Below, piece by piece: positions 18,306 through 27,923 of a stretch of 64,000 nucleotides of DNA. The notes under the pieces are model-generated. The model made no database searches and was not told the origin of the DNA. It was given only the letters and a program-made list of their open reading frames with translations. A program made the translations under genes and the position numbers. How positions within the stretch are numbered: position 1 is the first letter of the stretch; the number at the start of each line of letters is the position of its first letter. Origin of the DNA: Idiomarinaceae bacterium (GTDB lineage Bacteria; Pseudomonadota; Gammaproteobacteria; Enterobacterales; Alteromonadaceae); the NCBI GenBank assembly GCA_002685255.1, contig NYWU01000004.1:1-64000 (forward strand). The letters are read 5' to 3'.

Positions 18306-19521
18306 TCGCTACTTCCGTTACTTTTTGATTAAGAGTCAGCGCTACTTCTGCAGAACGCTGTGCATTTATAGTCACCGATTCGGCAAAGAGATCACCCGCC
18401 TGACGGTCAATTTTATCATCCTGCGATACCATCGCTTTCACCTGCCATTGATCAAGCCCACTTAAACGGTAATCGGCTAACATCGAATCGGCATCGGTCA
18501 ACGTCACGGTAACGGGCCAGTCATTAACAGGCATACGTTTAACGGCAGCCGGCATCGGAGGCCCTTGCGTCGCAGTGACATAGATAAAGAGTGTACCTTG
18601 CTCAGGCAACTGCGCACGCATTTCCTCGCCTAAGGACACCGTTACTGTCACACTGCGATCCGCCGCTTGCATTTTTTGCTCGGCGTCGGCAATCGCTTGT
18701 TTCACTGCATTACTGCGCTGAGATTCCTTGTCTAATAACGGCAATAGCTGTTGCCATGCGGCAATAGCTTGCTGCCAGTCGCCTCGCTCATAGGCAACAA
18801 AGCCCGTTAGCGACAATGCCTCCACGTGCGTAGGTTGCTGTTGCAGTACACGTGCAAGCATGCCTGCTGCTTTACGCAGGTGTTCTTCTGTCGGAGACGA
18901 CATCAAAAAGCGTGCATAACTAATTAACGTGCCGGTACGGTTAGGCGCCAGCGCCAGGGACTTCTCAAATGCTTGCTGAGCCTGATCAAACTGACGCAAA
19001 TCAGACATGATACCGGCATACAACCACCATGCCATGGGGTCGTCGGGTTTTGCCGCAAGCTTTTGTCGCATGCCCAAGGCAAAGGTCTGCATCGATTCGA
19101 CATCCGCTTGTTGTTGCTCCTGCAACAAACGCTGACCCAGTTCGGGTAGTTGCGCAAGCGCATCGTCGGCTTGTTTCTGTAACGACCAACTGCCAAACAC
19201 GGCATAAAAGCCTACCGCTACAGCCAAAATAATGGCAATCGGAATAAATGGGTTGGCACGCTTCCAACTGACTTCACCCTCGATATCGCGACTGTCGCTA
19301 ATGAAAGTTTTATCGAGTTCCAGTTTAGCTTCGTTATAGGCTTCTTGCGATATACGTTGCTGTTGTTTGTCCTGCTCAAGTTCCGCGAGACGTTCTTCAT
19401 ACCAGTCCCGGTTCTCGCTCTCACGATCGACACTTTGCCGCCGTTGGCGCAGGCCCGCCAGTAACACAATGATCACCGCAATGATCAGTAATACGGCCAT
19501 CGCCAAATACAACTTAATCAT
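18298..19521 (-). CDS. ccmI: Cytochrome c biogenesis protein CcmI
   Basis: CcmI presents apocytochrome c to the CcmFH haem ligation complex. The N-terminal membrane part has helices at about 3-25 and 90-112. A periplasmic region with TPR units follows at about 130-270 (MAWWLYAGIMSDLRQFDQAQQAFEKSLAL and similar). A C-terminal domain extends from about 290 to 407. The fused CcmI arrangement, 407 aa, is typical of gammaproteobacteria with separate ccmH. It overlaps ccmH by 8 bases. Confidence 0.93.
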   Translation of the reverse strand: MIKLYLAMAVLLIIAVIIVLLAGLRQRRQSVDRESENRDWYEERLAELEQDKQQQRISQEAYNEAKLELDKTFISDSRDIEGEVSWKRANPFIPIAIILAVAVGFYAVFGSWSLQKQADDALAQLPELGQRLLQEQQQADVESMQTFALGMRQKLAAKPDDPMAWWLYAGIMSDLRQFDQAQQAFEKSLALAPNRTGTLISYARFLMSSPTEEHLRKAAGMLARVLQQQPTHVEALSLTGFVAYERGDWQQAIAAWQQLLPLLDKESQRSNAVKQAIADAEQKMQAADRSVTVTVSLGEEMRAQLPEQGTLFIYVTATQGPPMPAAVKRMPVNDWPVTVTLTDADSMLADYRLSGLDQWQVKAMVSQDDKIDRQAGDLFAESVTINAQRSAEVALTLNQKVTEVAND

Positions 19522-19990
19522 GGTCTGGCTTCCTTAACTGTTTCAGTCGCTCTTGCTCTTCTTCTGACAGCGCTAGTGGCTGCTTGCGCTTACGAGACAT
19601 CGCCCATGCGACCCCCACGCCAATGACAATAATCAGCAACGGTCCCCACCATAAAACACTGGTGTACCAATTAAACGGCGGTCGATAATGCACAAAGTTG
19701 CCGTAGCGAGCGACCATATAGTCGATAATTTGTTTGCGACTCTTACCTTCCATGACCATGGTATAGGTGCGGTCGCGCATGTCTGCCGAAAGCGGCGCGT
19801 TTGAATCGGCGATGTTCTGATTCTGACACTTCGGGCAACGCAACTCCTGAATCAATGTTTGATAAAGCTCGCGCTGCGCTTCCGTCTCAAAGGCATGTTC
19901 ACGAATTGATGCTTGCCCAACCGCATACAAACTAAACAAGGTTGCTAGCAGCGCCAACGCGCTGATAACAGTGCTAGTGAAGGTACGCAT
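19514..19990 (-). CDS. ccmH: Cytochrome c maturation thiol reductase CcmH
   Basis: CcmH is a membrane-anchored periplasmic thioredoxin-like reductant of apocytochrome c CXXCH motifs. The redox motif LRCPKCQNQNIADSNAPL near residue 50 is diagnostic. A signal or anchor lies at the N-terminus and a transmembrane helix at about 112-130 (WGPLLIIVIGVGVAWAM). It is 158 aa. Its start overlaps the ccmG stop by 1 base. Confidence 0.95.
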   Translation of the reverse strand: MRTFTSTVISALALLATLFSLYAVGQASIREHAFETEAQRELYQTLIQELRCPKCQNQNIADSNAPLSADMRDRTYTMVMEGKSRKQIIDYMVARYGNFVHYRPPFNWYTSVLWWGPLLIIVIGVGVAWAMSRKRKQPLALSEEEQERLKQLRKPDHD

Positions 19991-20562
19991 TATTGCTTCG
20001 CCTCCTTCACCATTTGTTGGTAAATGCCTTTGAGCTGGTTTTCCCAGTTACGCGGATTCACATCACCCACATGGCGATAACGTACTCGGCCCTCGGCATC
20101 AATGAAATAAGTTTCTGGTGCTCCATATACACCAAACTCGAAGGCAACTTTACCCTCCGGGTCATAGAGGTTGACCGTGTAGGGGTCACCTAGGGTATTC
20201 AACCAATCCATGGCTTTGCCACGCGAATCGTCTTTATAGTTTAATCCAACAATCGGAATACCTTGCGCCGCGAGTTCATTTAAAAATTCATGTTCAGCAC
20301 GACAAGTCGGACACCACGTCGCCCAAACATTGAATAATAAGGGTCCTTTTTTAAGTACTTGCTCGCTGTGTTGCTGGGTCGGATCAAACAGGTCCTGTGC
20401 GGTAAACTCGGGGACCGGCTTATCGATTAGCACCGACTCTAAGTGTGTTGGATCTTTACCCAGCCCTTTCAGGAGGAAAACCACCAACACGACAAAAAGC
20501 ACCAATGGAACGAACAGTACTATCCACTTTTTGTTTGAACCTTGAGTCTCCTGTCTACTCAT
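19990..20562 (-). CDS. ccmG: Thiol:disulphide interchange protein CcmG/DsbE
   Basis: CcmG is a membrane-tethered thioredoxin-like protein that keeps apocytochrome c reduced. A single N-terminal transmembrane helix (about 14-33) precedes a thioredoxin fold with active site WATWCPTCRAEH near residue 83. The family characteristic GVYGAPETYFID, with the cis-Pro region, follows. It overlaps ccmF by 4 bases. At 190 aa it has typical length. Confidence 0.95.
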   Translation of the reverse strand: MSRQETQGSNKKWIVLFVPLVLFVVLVVFLLKGLGKDPTHLESVLIDKPVPEFTAQDLFDPTQQHSEQVLKKGPLLFNVWATWCPTCRAEHEFLNELAAQGIPIVGLNYKDDSRGKAMDWLNTLGDPYTVNLYDPEGKVAFEFGVYGAPETYFIDAEGRVRYRHVGDVNPRNWENQLKGIYQQMVKEAKQ

Positions 20563-22523
20563 GCTTGGACTCCTTGTTTACGCTTGCGGTAACGCTTGTC
20601 AGCCATCGCAATTAGGCCACCAACAGCCATAATCAAGGCTCCGAGCCAAATCCAACGGACAAAGGGTTTGGTATAAAAACGCACCGCCCATTTGGTTTGG
20701 TTGCCTTGACCCTGCTCGAGCGGCTCACCCATGGCGACATACAGGTCGCGTAATAAACCAGAGTCTAAGCCGACTTCGGTCATACTCATCCGTTGCACAC
20801 GATAGAAGCGTTTTTCGCTGACCACCTCTGTAACGTACTCACCATTTTCACTGACTGTAAAGACGCCATGGTCTGAATCATAATTAGGCCCCTCTTTATG
20901 AGTGAGATGTTCAAAGGTTAGATCGTATTGACCCACATTGACGGTTTGGCCGGGCTCTATCGAGATATCACGCTCGGTTTCGTAGTGCGATACAAGTGCT
21001 ACACCTACGAGGGTGACAGCAAAGCCGATATGACCGAGCACCATGCCCCACTGGCTGGCCGGTATCCGACGCAAGGCGCTGACATCGCTCCCGCGCTGTT
21101 GCACACTTTGCAACACATCGGTGATGGTTGCCAATGCCACCCACAGTGCCAAGAATAGCCCTAAAACAGCCCATAAGTGCATTTCATCGGCCCATATTTT
21201 AGGCAGCACGAAGGCAAGAATGGCCGCCAATGCAAGGCATAATAGTAGTGGCTTTAACAGCGGCGCGAGCGGTTGTCTGCGCCAACGCATCCAAGGGCCA
21301 ACACCGAGCATGAGTGCAAATGGCACGATCAGGTAACTGTACAGCTCATTAAAGAAGGGTTCACCAATAGAAATAGACCCCAAACCTAACTGTTTATAGA
21401 CCAGCGGTAATAAGGTGCCTAATAACACCACCATCATGGCAGCCATCAGTAACACGTTATTCGCCAGCAAAAAGACTTCACGCGAGGCCGCCTCATACCG
21501 GCTATATCCTTGCATTTGTGAGGCACGCCAACCATACAAAGCGAGTGAACCGCCGATGACGATAGCCAATAACACCAGAATAAACAGACCACGAGTAGGG
21601 TCGGAGGCAAAGGCATGCACTGACACCAATACGCCTGACCGTACTAAGAACGTACCGAGCAAACTTAAACTAAAGGCTGCGATTGCCAGCAATACAGTCC
21701 AAGATTTAAAACTACCGCGCTTTTCGGTGACCGCTAACGAGTGAATGAGTGCTGTCCCCACGAGCCACGGCATAAAGCTGGCGTTTTCGACAGGGTCCCA
21801 GAACCACCAGCCGCCCCAGCCGAGCTCGTAATATGCCCACCAACTACCGAGCGCGATGCCGACGGTTAGGAACATCCACGCCGCCAATGTCCACGGACGT
21901 GACCAACGGGCCCATGCCGCATCGAGTTTGCCCGACATCAGCGCAGCAATAGCGAACGCAAAGGCAACAGAAAAACCCACATAGCCCATATACAGCAACG
22001 GTGGGTGAATGATCATGCCGGGATCTTGCAGTAATGGGTTTAAATCATTGCCATCGACCGGAATAATCGGCAAGCTGCGATCAAACGGGTTCGATACTGT
22101 CATCATAAACAGATAGAAACCGATACTGATCAGACCCAGGATGCCAAGTACGCGTGCCACCATCGGCAGAGGCATGGAGCGAGAAAACAGCGCAACAGCG
22201 GCAATCCAGCCCGCTTGCATCAACATCCACAGTAAGAAAGAGCCTTCGTGCGAGCCCCACACCGCGGTAATACGATAAAACCAGGGCAACTGCGTATTCG
22301 AGTTAGCGGCTACATAAGCAATACTAAAGTCATTTTGGACGAAAGCGGTGACCAACAACGCGAAGGCAATTGCGGTGAAAATAAACTGCCCTATCGCGAG
22401 CGGACGCGACAGACTCATCATGCCCCCATGACCGCGTTGTGCACCAATCAATGCATAACCCGCCAACAGCGCTGAGAATGCCAGCGCAATCGCAATACTT
22501 AAATGACCGAGCTCAGCAATCAT
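20559..22523 (-). CDS. ccmF: Haem lyase subunit CcmF
   Basis: CcmF is the polytopic inner-membrane component that attaches haem from holo-CcmE to apocytochrome c. The 654 aa protein carries the tryptophan-rich WWD haem-handling motif ([19 protein letters not shown]) near residue 235 and about 15 predicted membrane helices. Further family markers are [13 protein letters not shown] near residue 90, and a large periplasmic region at about 510-610. It overlaps ccmE and ccmG by 4 bases on each side. Confidence 0.97.
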   Translation of the reverse strand: MIAELGHLSIAIALAFSALLAGYALIGAQRGHGGMMSLSRPLAIGQFIFTAIAFALLVTAFVQNDFSIAYVAANSNTQLPWFYRITAVWGSHEGSFLLWMLMQAGWIAAVALFSRSMPLPMVARVLGILGLISIGFYLFMMTVSNPFDRSLPIIPVDGNDLNPLLQDPGMIIHPPLLYMGYVGFSVAFAFAIAALMSGKLDAAWARWSRPWTLAAWMFLTVGIALGSWWAYYELGWGGWWFWDPVENASFMPWLVGTALIHSLAVTEKRGSFKSWTVLLAIAAFSLSLLGTFLVRSGVLVSVHAFASDPTRGLFILVLLAIVIGGSLALYGWRASQMQGYSRYEAASREVFLLANNVLLMAAMMVVLLGTLLPLVYKQLGLGSISIGEPFFNELYSYLIVPFALMLGVGPWMRWRRQPLAPLLKPLLLCLALAAILAFVLPKIWADEMHLWAVLGLFLALWVALATITDVLQSVQQRGSDVSALRRIPASQWGMVLGHIGFAVTLVGVALVSHYETERDISIEPGQTVNVGQYDLTFEHLTHKEGPNYDSDHGVFTVSENGEYVTEVVSEKRFYRVQRMSMTEVGLDSGLLRDLYVAMGEPLEQGQGNQTKWAVRFYTKPFVRWIWLGALIMAVGGLIAMADKRYRKRKQGVQA

Positions 22524-23002
22524 GGTGTCTCCTCTTGCTCAGCTGGTTGATTTGGGTTGACATGCTTAATGCCTTTCATTTTTTCGGCGAGTTCGGGTGG
22601 CATGTATTCTTCATCGTGTTTTGCCAGCACTTCGCTCGCTTTCAGCGTACGTGGGGCTATCAGCTCGCCTTGTGCGACAATACCCTGCCCTTCGCGGAAT
22701 AAGTCGGGCAGAATACCTTGATACAAAATAGTCACTTCAGGTCCGGTATCGGTGACTTTAAAGCTGACTTCAAGCGTCTCTGGATCGCGATCCACAGAGC
22801 CTTCGACCACCATACCGCCAATGCGCATACGTTGACCTACTTGTGGTGGCTGTTTGCCTTCCTCAACTTGTTCAAAGTCACTCGGCGTGTAGAACAAGTT
22901 AATGCTGTAGCTCATGGCATACAGCATGAGACCAATGGCAATACTAACGCCAACGACTAAAACAAGTACCCAGGTTAACCGTTTTTTACGACGCGGGTTC
23001 AT
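22520..23002 (-). CDS. ccmE: Haem chaperone CcmE
   Basis: CcmE binds haem covalently in the periplasm and delivers it to CcmF. After an N-terminal basic stretch and one membrane anchor (about 8-30), the OB-fold domain includes [11 protein letters not shown]. The haem-ligating histidine lies in [14 protein letters not shown], matching the HxxxY signature. I start at the ATG at 23002 (MNPRRKKRL), which has GAGGAG 7 bases upstream, giving 160 aa. A longer frame from 23044 would overlap ccmD. Confidence 0.95.
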   Translation of the reverse strand: MNPRRKKRLTWVLVLVVGVSIAIGLMLYAMSYSINLFYTPSDFEQVEEGKQPPQVGQRMRIGGMVVEGSVDRDPETLEVSFKVTDTGPEVTILYQGILPDLFREGQGIVAQGELIAPRTLKASEVLAKHDEEYMPPELAEKMKGIKHVNPNQPAEQEETP

Positions 23003-23006
23003 ACTT

Positions 23007-23216
23007 CTACTCCTCAGCGCTTGCTTGCTGCGTACGACGCGCAAGCCGCTGTTTACGACGTTGAACTTTTAAGCTTTCCTTCTGCAAACGTCGCCGCTGC
23101 ACACTGGTTTCTAAGGCAACACCTGCAATCACTAAAAAAGTCAGAAAAAAAGACGACCACACATAGAGCCCGTAGCCACCCATATGAACAAATTCACTAA
23201 AACTATCAAATGCCAT
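23007..23216 (-). CDS. ccmD: Haem exporter small subunit CcmD
   Basis: CcmD is a 69 aa single-span membrane protein needed to release holo-CcmE from the CcmABC complex. It shows the typical [19 protein letters not shown] start, a transmembrane helix at about 15-38, and a basic, arginine-rich cytoplasmic tail ([17 protein letters not shown]). The position between ccmC and ccmE is diagnostic. The tail is longer than in many homologues. Confidence 0.92.
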   Translation of the reverse strand: MAFDSFSEFVHMGGYGLYVWSSFFLTFLVIAGVALETSVQRRRLQKESLKVQRRKQRLARRTQQASAEE

Positions 23217-23980
23217 TAGCGCGTCTCCTCAGCTGATTCGCGACTATCAAGCGCGAGCTCTGCCTGCGCCCACGGGCGATTGAGTTCGTGCTTAAGCAAC
23301 TGATTTTTGTAACGCATCAGTACTAAGGTCGCGGTTAACAGCATAAAGCCTAACAAGCTGATTAGTAGCGGCCACAACATGCTCGTAGCAATGGAGGGAC
23401 GCTCAAATTTAGTAATGGTGGCGCCTTGATGGAGCGTGTTCCACCACTCTACCGAATAATGAATGATGGGTAGGTTGACCACCCCCACAATCGCCAAAAT
23501 CGAGGCGGCTTTAGCACCGGTACGCGCGTCATCAAATGCGGCATACAGCGCCATTACGCCGATGTATAAGAACAATAAAATAAGTTCTGACGTGAGCCGT
23601 GCATCCCACACCCACCAAGTACCCCACATGGGTTTACCCCAAATGGCGCCAGTAAATAATGCAATAGCGGTCATGGCCGCGCCCACAGGCGCAATCGCGG
23701 GTAATGCCCACTCCGCCGTTTTAATCTGCCAGATTAGCGCAATGGCGCCACAAATTGCCATGCCAAAATAGGCACCCATGGAGAAAATAGCCGCGGGAAC
23801 GTGAATGTAGATAATGCGATAGCTATCGCCTTGCTGGTAATCGGCCGGCGCAAACGCCAAGCCCCACACCATGCCCACCAATAGGCTAATCAATGTCAGG
23901 CCAGCGAACCATGGCAATAACTTATCCACTAAGCGATACGTCGCTTCAGGCTTTGCATACGGGTGTAACCAACGCCACAT
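23216..23980 (-). CDS. ccmC: Haem transporter/handling protein CcmC
   Basis: CcmC is a six-helix membrane protein that loads haem onto CcmE. The 254 aa sequence includes the WWD-type motif GTWWVWDARLTSELIL near residue 125, with conserved haem-ligand histidines in IIYIHVPAAIFSMG and IIHYSVEWWNTLHQG. It overlaps ccmD by 1 base and is separated from ccmB by 1 base. Confidence 0.96.
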   Translation of the reverse strand: MWRWLHPYAKPEATYRLVDKLLPWFAGLTLISLLVGMVWGLAFAPADYQQGDSYRIIYIHVPAAIFSMGAYFGMAICGAIALIWQIKTAEWALPAIAPVGAAMTAIALFTGAIWGKPMWGTWWVWDARLTSELILLFLYIGVMALYAAFDDARTGAKAASILAIVGVVNLPIIHYSVEWWNTLHQGATITKFERPSIATSMLWPLLISLLGFMLLTATLVLMRYKNQLLKHELNRPWAQAELALDSRESAEETR

Positions 23981-23981
23981 A

Positions 23982-24659
23982 TTAATTCACACTCATTCTG
24001 ACGCCCGCGGCCACGGCCAGCGGTGCTAATGTTACGGTTAATACGGAAATGGCCGCTAAAATAGCCAACTGTCCGTGCACGGCCATGCCCATTCCTGCAC
24101 TCTCTACCGCCGACGTGGCGAATATCAGTAACGGAATAAACAATGGCAATAAAATTAAACTGATTAAGGCACTGCCCCGTTGTAGCGGCAACGTCAGCGA
24201 AGCGCCGATGGCAGCCAACGCACTCAATGCTGGCGTGCCTAATAATAATGACAGGCTTAACGCACCATAAGCGGAAGTCGGTAAGCTCAACAACAATGCC
24301 AGCAGCGGCGAGAGTATCACTAATGGCAAACCACTCAATAACCAGTGCGAAACCATTTTTGCGCTCACTGTAAAGGCGAGCGGCTGCGGTAGTAAGCACA
24401 GCTGCTCGAGCGACCCATCGGCATAGTCATCTTTGAAAATACGATCCACGCCCAATAAGGTGGCTAATAATGCCGCGACCCAAATAATGCCTGGTGCAAT
24501 ACGGGCTAAAATATCAGGGCCGGGTCCGACGCCGAGTGGAAACAGCGTGATCACCATGAGCAAGAAAATCAGTGGGTTGATCGCGTCTGAGCGTCTTCGC
24601 GCGGCAAGACGCAAATCCTTACTGAGTACTGAACGCCATAACTGCATTGCGGTCATCAC
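23982..24659 (-). CDS. ccmB: ABC transporter membrane subunit CcmB
   Basis: CcmB is the permease partner of CcmA in the ABC complex that releases haem-loaded CcmE. The 225 aa protein has six predicted membrane helices and the family start LWRSVLSKDLRLAARRRSDAINPL split over residues 7-30. GADRIF-like GVDRIFKDDYADGSLEQL follows the second helix. It overlaps ccmA by 4 bases. Confidence 0.94.
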   Translation of the reverse strand: MMTAMQLWRSVLSKDLRLAARRRSDAINPLIFLLMVITLFPLGVGPGPDILARIAPGIIWVAALLATLLGVDRIFKDDYADGSLEQLCLLPQPLAFTVSAKMVSHWLLSGLPLVILSPLLALLLSLPTSAYGALSLSLLLGTPALSALAAIGASLTLPLQRGSALISLILLPLFIPLLIFATSAVESAGMGMAVHGQLAILAAISVLTVTLAPLAVAAGVRMSVN

Positions 24660-25342
24660 GCGACTCCCATGGCATTGGCGTAAGCTTCACCTAAATGCAA
24701 CTGCTGTGGATTCAAACTCGCCAGCGATAACGCTTGATGCGACGTCATGACGATACTACCGCCTTGACTTAGGTGCTCGCTAAAGCGTTGCTCAAGTAAC
24801 GCGATGCCTTTTACATCCAACGCGGTAAAGGGTTCATCGAGGATCCATAACGGTGCTTGACTGTGCCATAACCGAGTGAGTGCCACGCGACGTTGTTGCC
24901 CTGCCGATAACCGACCCGTCATTTCATCTTCTAACCCGAGTAGCCCAATAGTTTCGAGCAGACTCCAGTCATCCATACTGTCTTGTGTGGCACGATGATC
25001 GCCGCTTAAACGACGTTGCCAATAGACATTCTCCAACGCGGTCAGCTCGGCTTTAACCGCGGGTTTGTGACCAATAAACAAGAGTTGCTGATGATAAGCA
25101 CTACGGTCATACTGTATTGAGTGGTTGTTAAACTCAATACGGCCGGTGTGGCTCGGCATGAGCCCGGCAAGCATACGAAGCAGTGTCGACTTACCGGCTC
25201 CATTGGCACCGGTAATTTGCCAGAGTTCGCCAGCATGAACCTCAAAAGAGACCTGCTCGAACAAGGTACGCCCGCCGCGAACTGAGGAAAGTTCGTGCGC
25301 TGTAAGTCGGGGCAGAGGTTCTGTCGTTTTATGCTTCATCAA
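24656..25342 (-). CDS. ccmA: Haem exporter ATPase CcmA
   Basis: CcmA is the ATP-binding subunit of the CcmABCD complex. Walker A is ITGANGAGKSTLLR near residue 45, the signature motif is GRLSAGQQRRVALTRL near residue 143, and Walker B is LWILDEPFTALD. It is the first gene of the operon ccmABCDEFGHI-mlaA. Its 228 aa length is slightly longer than average because of a short N-terminal extension, and another Met could be used. Confidence 0.95.
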   Translation of the reverse strand: MMKHKTTEPLPRLTAHELSSVRGGRTLFEQVSFEVHAGELWQITGANGAGKSTLLRMLAGLMPSHTGRIEFNNHSIQYDRSAYHQQLLFIGHKPAVKAELTALENVYWQRRLSGDHRATQDSMDDWSLLETIGLLGLEDEMTGRLSAGQQRRVALTRLWHSQAPLWILDEPFTALDVKGIALLEQRFSEHLSQGGSIVMTSHQALSLASLNPQQLHLGEAYANAMGVA

Positions 25343-25456
25343 GGCTGCGGCAATGTCTGCAAATGATGTGTAAATTGGCTCGAGTTTACCACAATATTTG
25401 CCGAAAAAGCCATGTAAAACGGTCGCTTTTCATGATCTGGGTAAGGGCAGTGCGTC

Positions 25457-27181
25457 ATGCAAATTAAACAGCTATTACAACAAATGATGCAGTCGTTGGC
25501 GACGCCGTCAAACTCGGCAACGACTGCCGCGTTGAATACCCCACAAGCGGCTGTTTCACAAGCGCAGCAAAATGCTATGCAGAGCGTATTTAATGCACTG
25601 ACGACACAATTGAATAGTCCGACTCAGCAGCCTCAACAATTTAATACCGCGCCAGTTAACAGTCAGTTGAATATCACGCCACAAACCCTAGCCGCGGTAA
25701 AGCAACAACTTGAGCAAGTGCTGCTGCGTGCTACAGGCGAGGCTCAACGGCCGATCTCACCAAAAGCGCAAAGCGCTTTGATCAGTCGTATTGTTGAACA
25801 GATCATGCGTAGTGATGCGCGCATCAGTATGCCGCCGCAACAGCAAGGTTCAGCGACGCCCTCCCCGAGCGCAAGCGCACCTAATAACCTCACGGTGCCA
25901 TTGACTCAGCTACCACAACCCATGCGCCAAGCAGTCAGTGAGCAGTTACAACACGTGCTCACACAGTGGGTTAAAGTCTCGCAGACTCAAGCAACAGCAA
26001 CGCCCGCCCCCCTCACGCCTTTACCTGTTCAGATTAACGCGATGAAGGTGAGCCAGGGTCAGTTGGTGATGCAACTGCAAACGCCGTCTAAAACAGTGAC
26101 TGAAGTGAGTGTTCCCTTACAGCAAATCCCCCAACCCCTCGCGCGTGCATTGCTTCAACACATCACCACGCCGGTGCCTAGTCAAGTGCAACAACCGACA
26201 GCGCCTGCGCCGAAACCGACTGTACCGACGACGCCCGCACCAACAGCGCCCACGGTGGATGGTCGATTAGTGAAGCAAACACAAACGCTAACACCTGCAC
26301 AATTAAGTCAGTTTCTACGCCAAGTGACGGACATGACGCCGCAACAGCAACCCGAGGTAAAACAGCTACTGACGCAAACACTCGCGCAACTCCCGAAGGG
26401 CGAGCAAATGATGCAACCCCAACAACTCGCTAATTATGTCAATGATTGGTTTGCTGCCAAGCCGGTCAGTAGTCAACCCAGTCACCAGTTAGGTGTAGTC
26501 GGTAAACTGATTATCGCTTTGTTGGGTATCCGTATGCAGGCTCAACAAAGCGCGCAGCCACAGGCAGCTAAAGCACTCAGCCAAGCCATACTGGATCAGA
26601 TTATGCGAGGCCCCAGTGAGGCACGGCCGGGCGATGATAGAGCTTTGCTGCCACGCCCGCCCATGACAGCAGAAGTACGCGAACGCCTTAATGCGCAACT
26701 ACTCCAGCAGCCAGCGGCACAGTTGCAGCGTTTATTGAGCAATTTGGCGCAGACAATGAATAGTGCTCAAAGCAGTCAAATGCGCTTGCAAGACAGTCCG
26801 GCGCAACAGCCCGAATTTTATCTGATGCTGCCGTCGCAAAATCCGAGCAGCCAAACCGGCACCGAACTGCTGATCAAACGCGAGTCAGGTGGGCATCGCG
26901 ATGAAAAAAATGAACGTTCAGTGTGGTTATTTAATCTACGCTTTGAGCTTAAGCAATGGGGTCCCATGTTAGTCAAAGGACGTTATCAAACCGCGGGCAC
27001 TCGTGTGCAGTTTTTTACCGAGTCGGAGGCGGCACAACGGCACTTGCAACGCCAACTCCCGGAACTCGAGCAACGGCTTGCGGGTTTAGATGTCGCCGCC
27101 GTGGATTTTCAGATTAAGCAAGGCAAAGTGCCCGAAAGTTTGGCACAACAACACAGCGGTATTATCCGGGTAACGGTATGA
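25457..27181 (+). CDS. FliK-like flagellar hook-length control-type protein
   Basis: This 574 aa protein has a very Gln/Pro/Thr/Ala-rich region through about residue 300 and a folded C-terminal region (about 440-574: VWLFNLRFELKQWGPML, FFTESEAAQRHLQRQLPEL). It resembles the Flg_hook domain of FliK-type proteins that trigger the export-specificity switch of FlhB. Its stop overlaps, as ATGA, a gene encoding an FlhB C-domain homologue, which supports a secretion-switch role. It may be a second FliK-like paralogue, since the canonical fliK normally sits with fliJ and fliL. The start ATG at 25457 has AAGGG upstream. Confidence 0.72.
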   Translation: MQIKQLLQQMMQSLATPSNSATTAALNTPQAAVSQAQQNAMQSVFNALTTQLNSPTQQPQQFNTAPVNSQLNITPQTLAAVKQQLEQVLLRATGEAQRPISPKAQSALISRIVEQIMRSDARISMPPQQQGSATPSPSASAPNNLTVPLTQLPQPMRQAVSEQLQHVLTQWVKVSQTQATATPAPLTPLPVQINAMKVSQGQLVMQLQTPSKTVTEVSVPLQQIPQPLARALLQHITTPVPSQVQQPTAPAPKPTVPTTPAPTAPTVDGRLVKQTQTLTPAQLSQFLRQVTDMTPQQQPEVKQLLTQTLAQLPKGEQMMQPQQLANYVNDWFAAKPVSSQPSHQLGVVGKLIIALLGIRMQAQQSAQPQAAKALSQAILDQIMRGPSEARPGDDRALLPRPPMTAEVRERLNAQLLQQPAAQLQRLLSNLAQTMNSAQSSQMRLQDSPAQQPEFYLMLPSQNPSSQTGTELLIKRESGGHRDEKNERSVWLFNLRFELKQWGPMLVKGRYQTAGTRVQFFTESEAAQRHLQRQLPELEQRLAGLDVAAVDFQIKQGKVPESLAQQHSGIIRVTV

Positions 27182-27456
27182 GCGAGAATAATAAACAGAA
27201 ACAGGCCATTGGCTTATCTTACGATGGTTTAAATGCGCCGCAGGTCATTGCCAAGGGCTTTGATGAGCTCGCCGAAGAAATTATCGAAGTGGCTAAAGCC
27301 CATGGCGTCATGGTGCATGAGGATCCGATGCTGTCGGACTCCCTAGCACGGCTGAATGTAGGCGAGGAAATTCCGCGCGAGCTCTATGTGCTGATCGCGG
27401 AACTAATTGCATTTTCGTACTTATTAGACGGTAAATTTCCTGATAGTTGGTACTAA
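27178..27456 (+). CDS. FlhB C-terminal-domain-like export switch protein (FlhX/FhlB type)
   Basis: This 92 aa protein matches only the cytoplasmic domain of FlhB/YscU-type export apparatus switch proteins: AIGLSYDGLNAPQVIAKG, then VHEDPMLSDSLARLNVGEEIPRELY. The NPTH autocleavage motif of FlhB is absent, and no membrane helices are present. Such stand-alone proteins are known in several gammaproteobacteria and can partly replace the FlhB C-terminal fragment. It is coupled to the FliK-like gene and its stop overlaps the convergent DUF2802-type gene by 4 bases. Confidence 0.85.
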   Translation: MSENNKQKQAIGLSYDGLNAPQVIAKGFDELAEEIIEVAKAHGVMVHEDPMLSDSLARLNVGEEIPRELYVLIAELIAFSYLLDGKFPDSWY

Positions 27457-27914
27457 CTGCGCTTATGCATAGCCAGCATCAGCTCCGCCTCAGCACGCGG
27501 TAAATCGCAGGCTTGCATCAAATCATCGACACTCGCTCCCTGCTCCACTAGTTTTGCCGCCCGTTGATACAGCTTAATCTCAGGCTCTTGTTGCTCGAGC
27601 TGTTGCAAGGTGGTGGCAAATTGCTCTTGCTGAGTTTGCTGTTGTTGTTCAAGCTGTTTTATGGCGTGTTGCTGCTGTCTTTGCCACTGCGCGATCTCTT
27701 CGCGAAGCTTGCTGACAGCCTCATTATCGGCAGCCGAACGCCGCGGTTTTGGTTGCTCTTCTAAAGCGCCCAACGCCTCGGTGAGCATCAATAAGCGCTG
27801 CTGCTGGCGTTCGAGCAATTCTGTGTGCTTGCGATTGGTCATTACCGCCACAATGATGGCAACAATTGCTAGCATCAGCGCTGCCGATGCCAGCCAAACT
27901 GTAAGTGAGGTCAT
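27453..27914 (-). CDS. DUF2802-type membrane-anchored coiled-coil protein of the che operon
   Basis: This 153 aa protein of unknown function has an N-terminal transmembrane helix (about 5-27), a Gln/Glu-rich coiled coil at about 35-115 and a small C-terminal helical segment (LYQRAAKLVEQGASVDDLMQACDL). The C-terminal segment resembles the DUF2802 family that closes polar-flagellum chemotaxis operons after cheW in vibrios and pseudomonads. Position agrees with that. It starts 10 bases after cheW. Confidence 0.8.
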   Translation of the reverse strand: MTSLTVWLASAALMLAIVAIIVAVMTNRKHTELLERQQQRLLMLTEALGALEEQPKPRRSAADNEAVSKLREEIAQWQRQQQHAIKQLEQQQQTQQEQFATTLQQLEQQEPEIKLYQRAAKLVEQGASVDDLMQACDLPRAEAELMLAMHKRS

Positions 27915-27923
27915 TAACTATTT

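Noticed and set aside
23929-24399. 156 aa minus-strand ORF overlapping ccmB and ccmC
   Set aside because: It lies out of frame within two well-supported ccm genes and matches nothing. Chance ORF.
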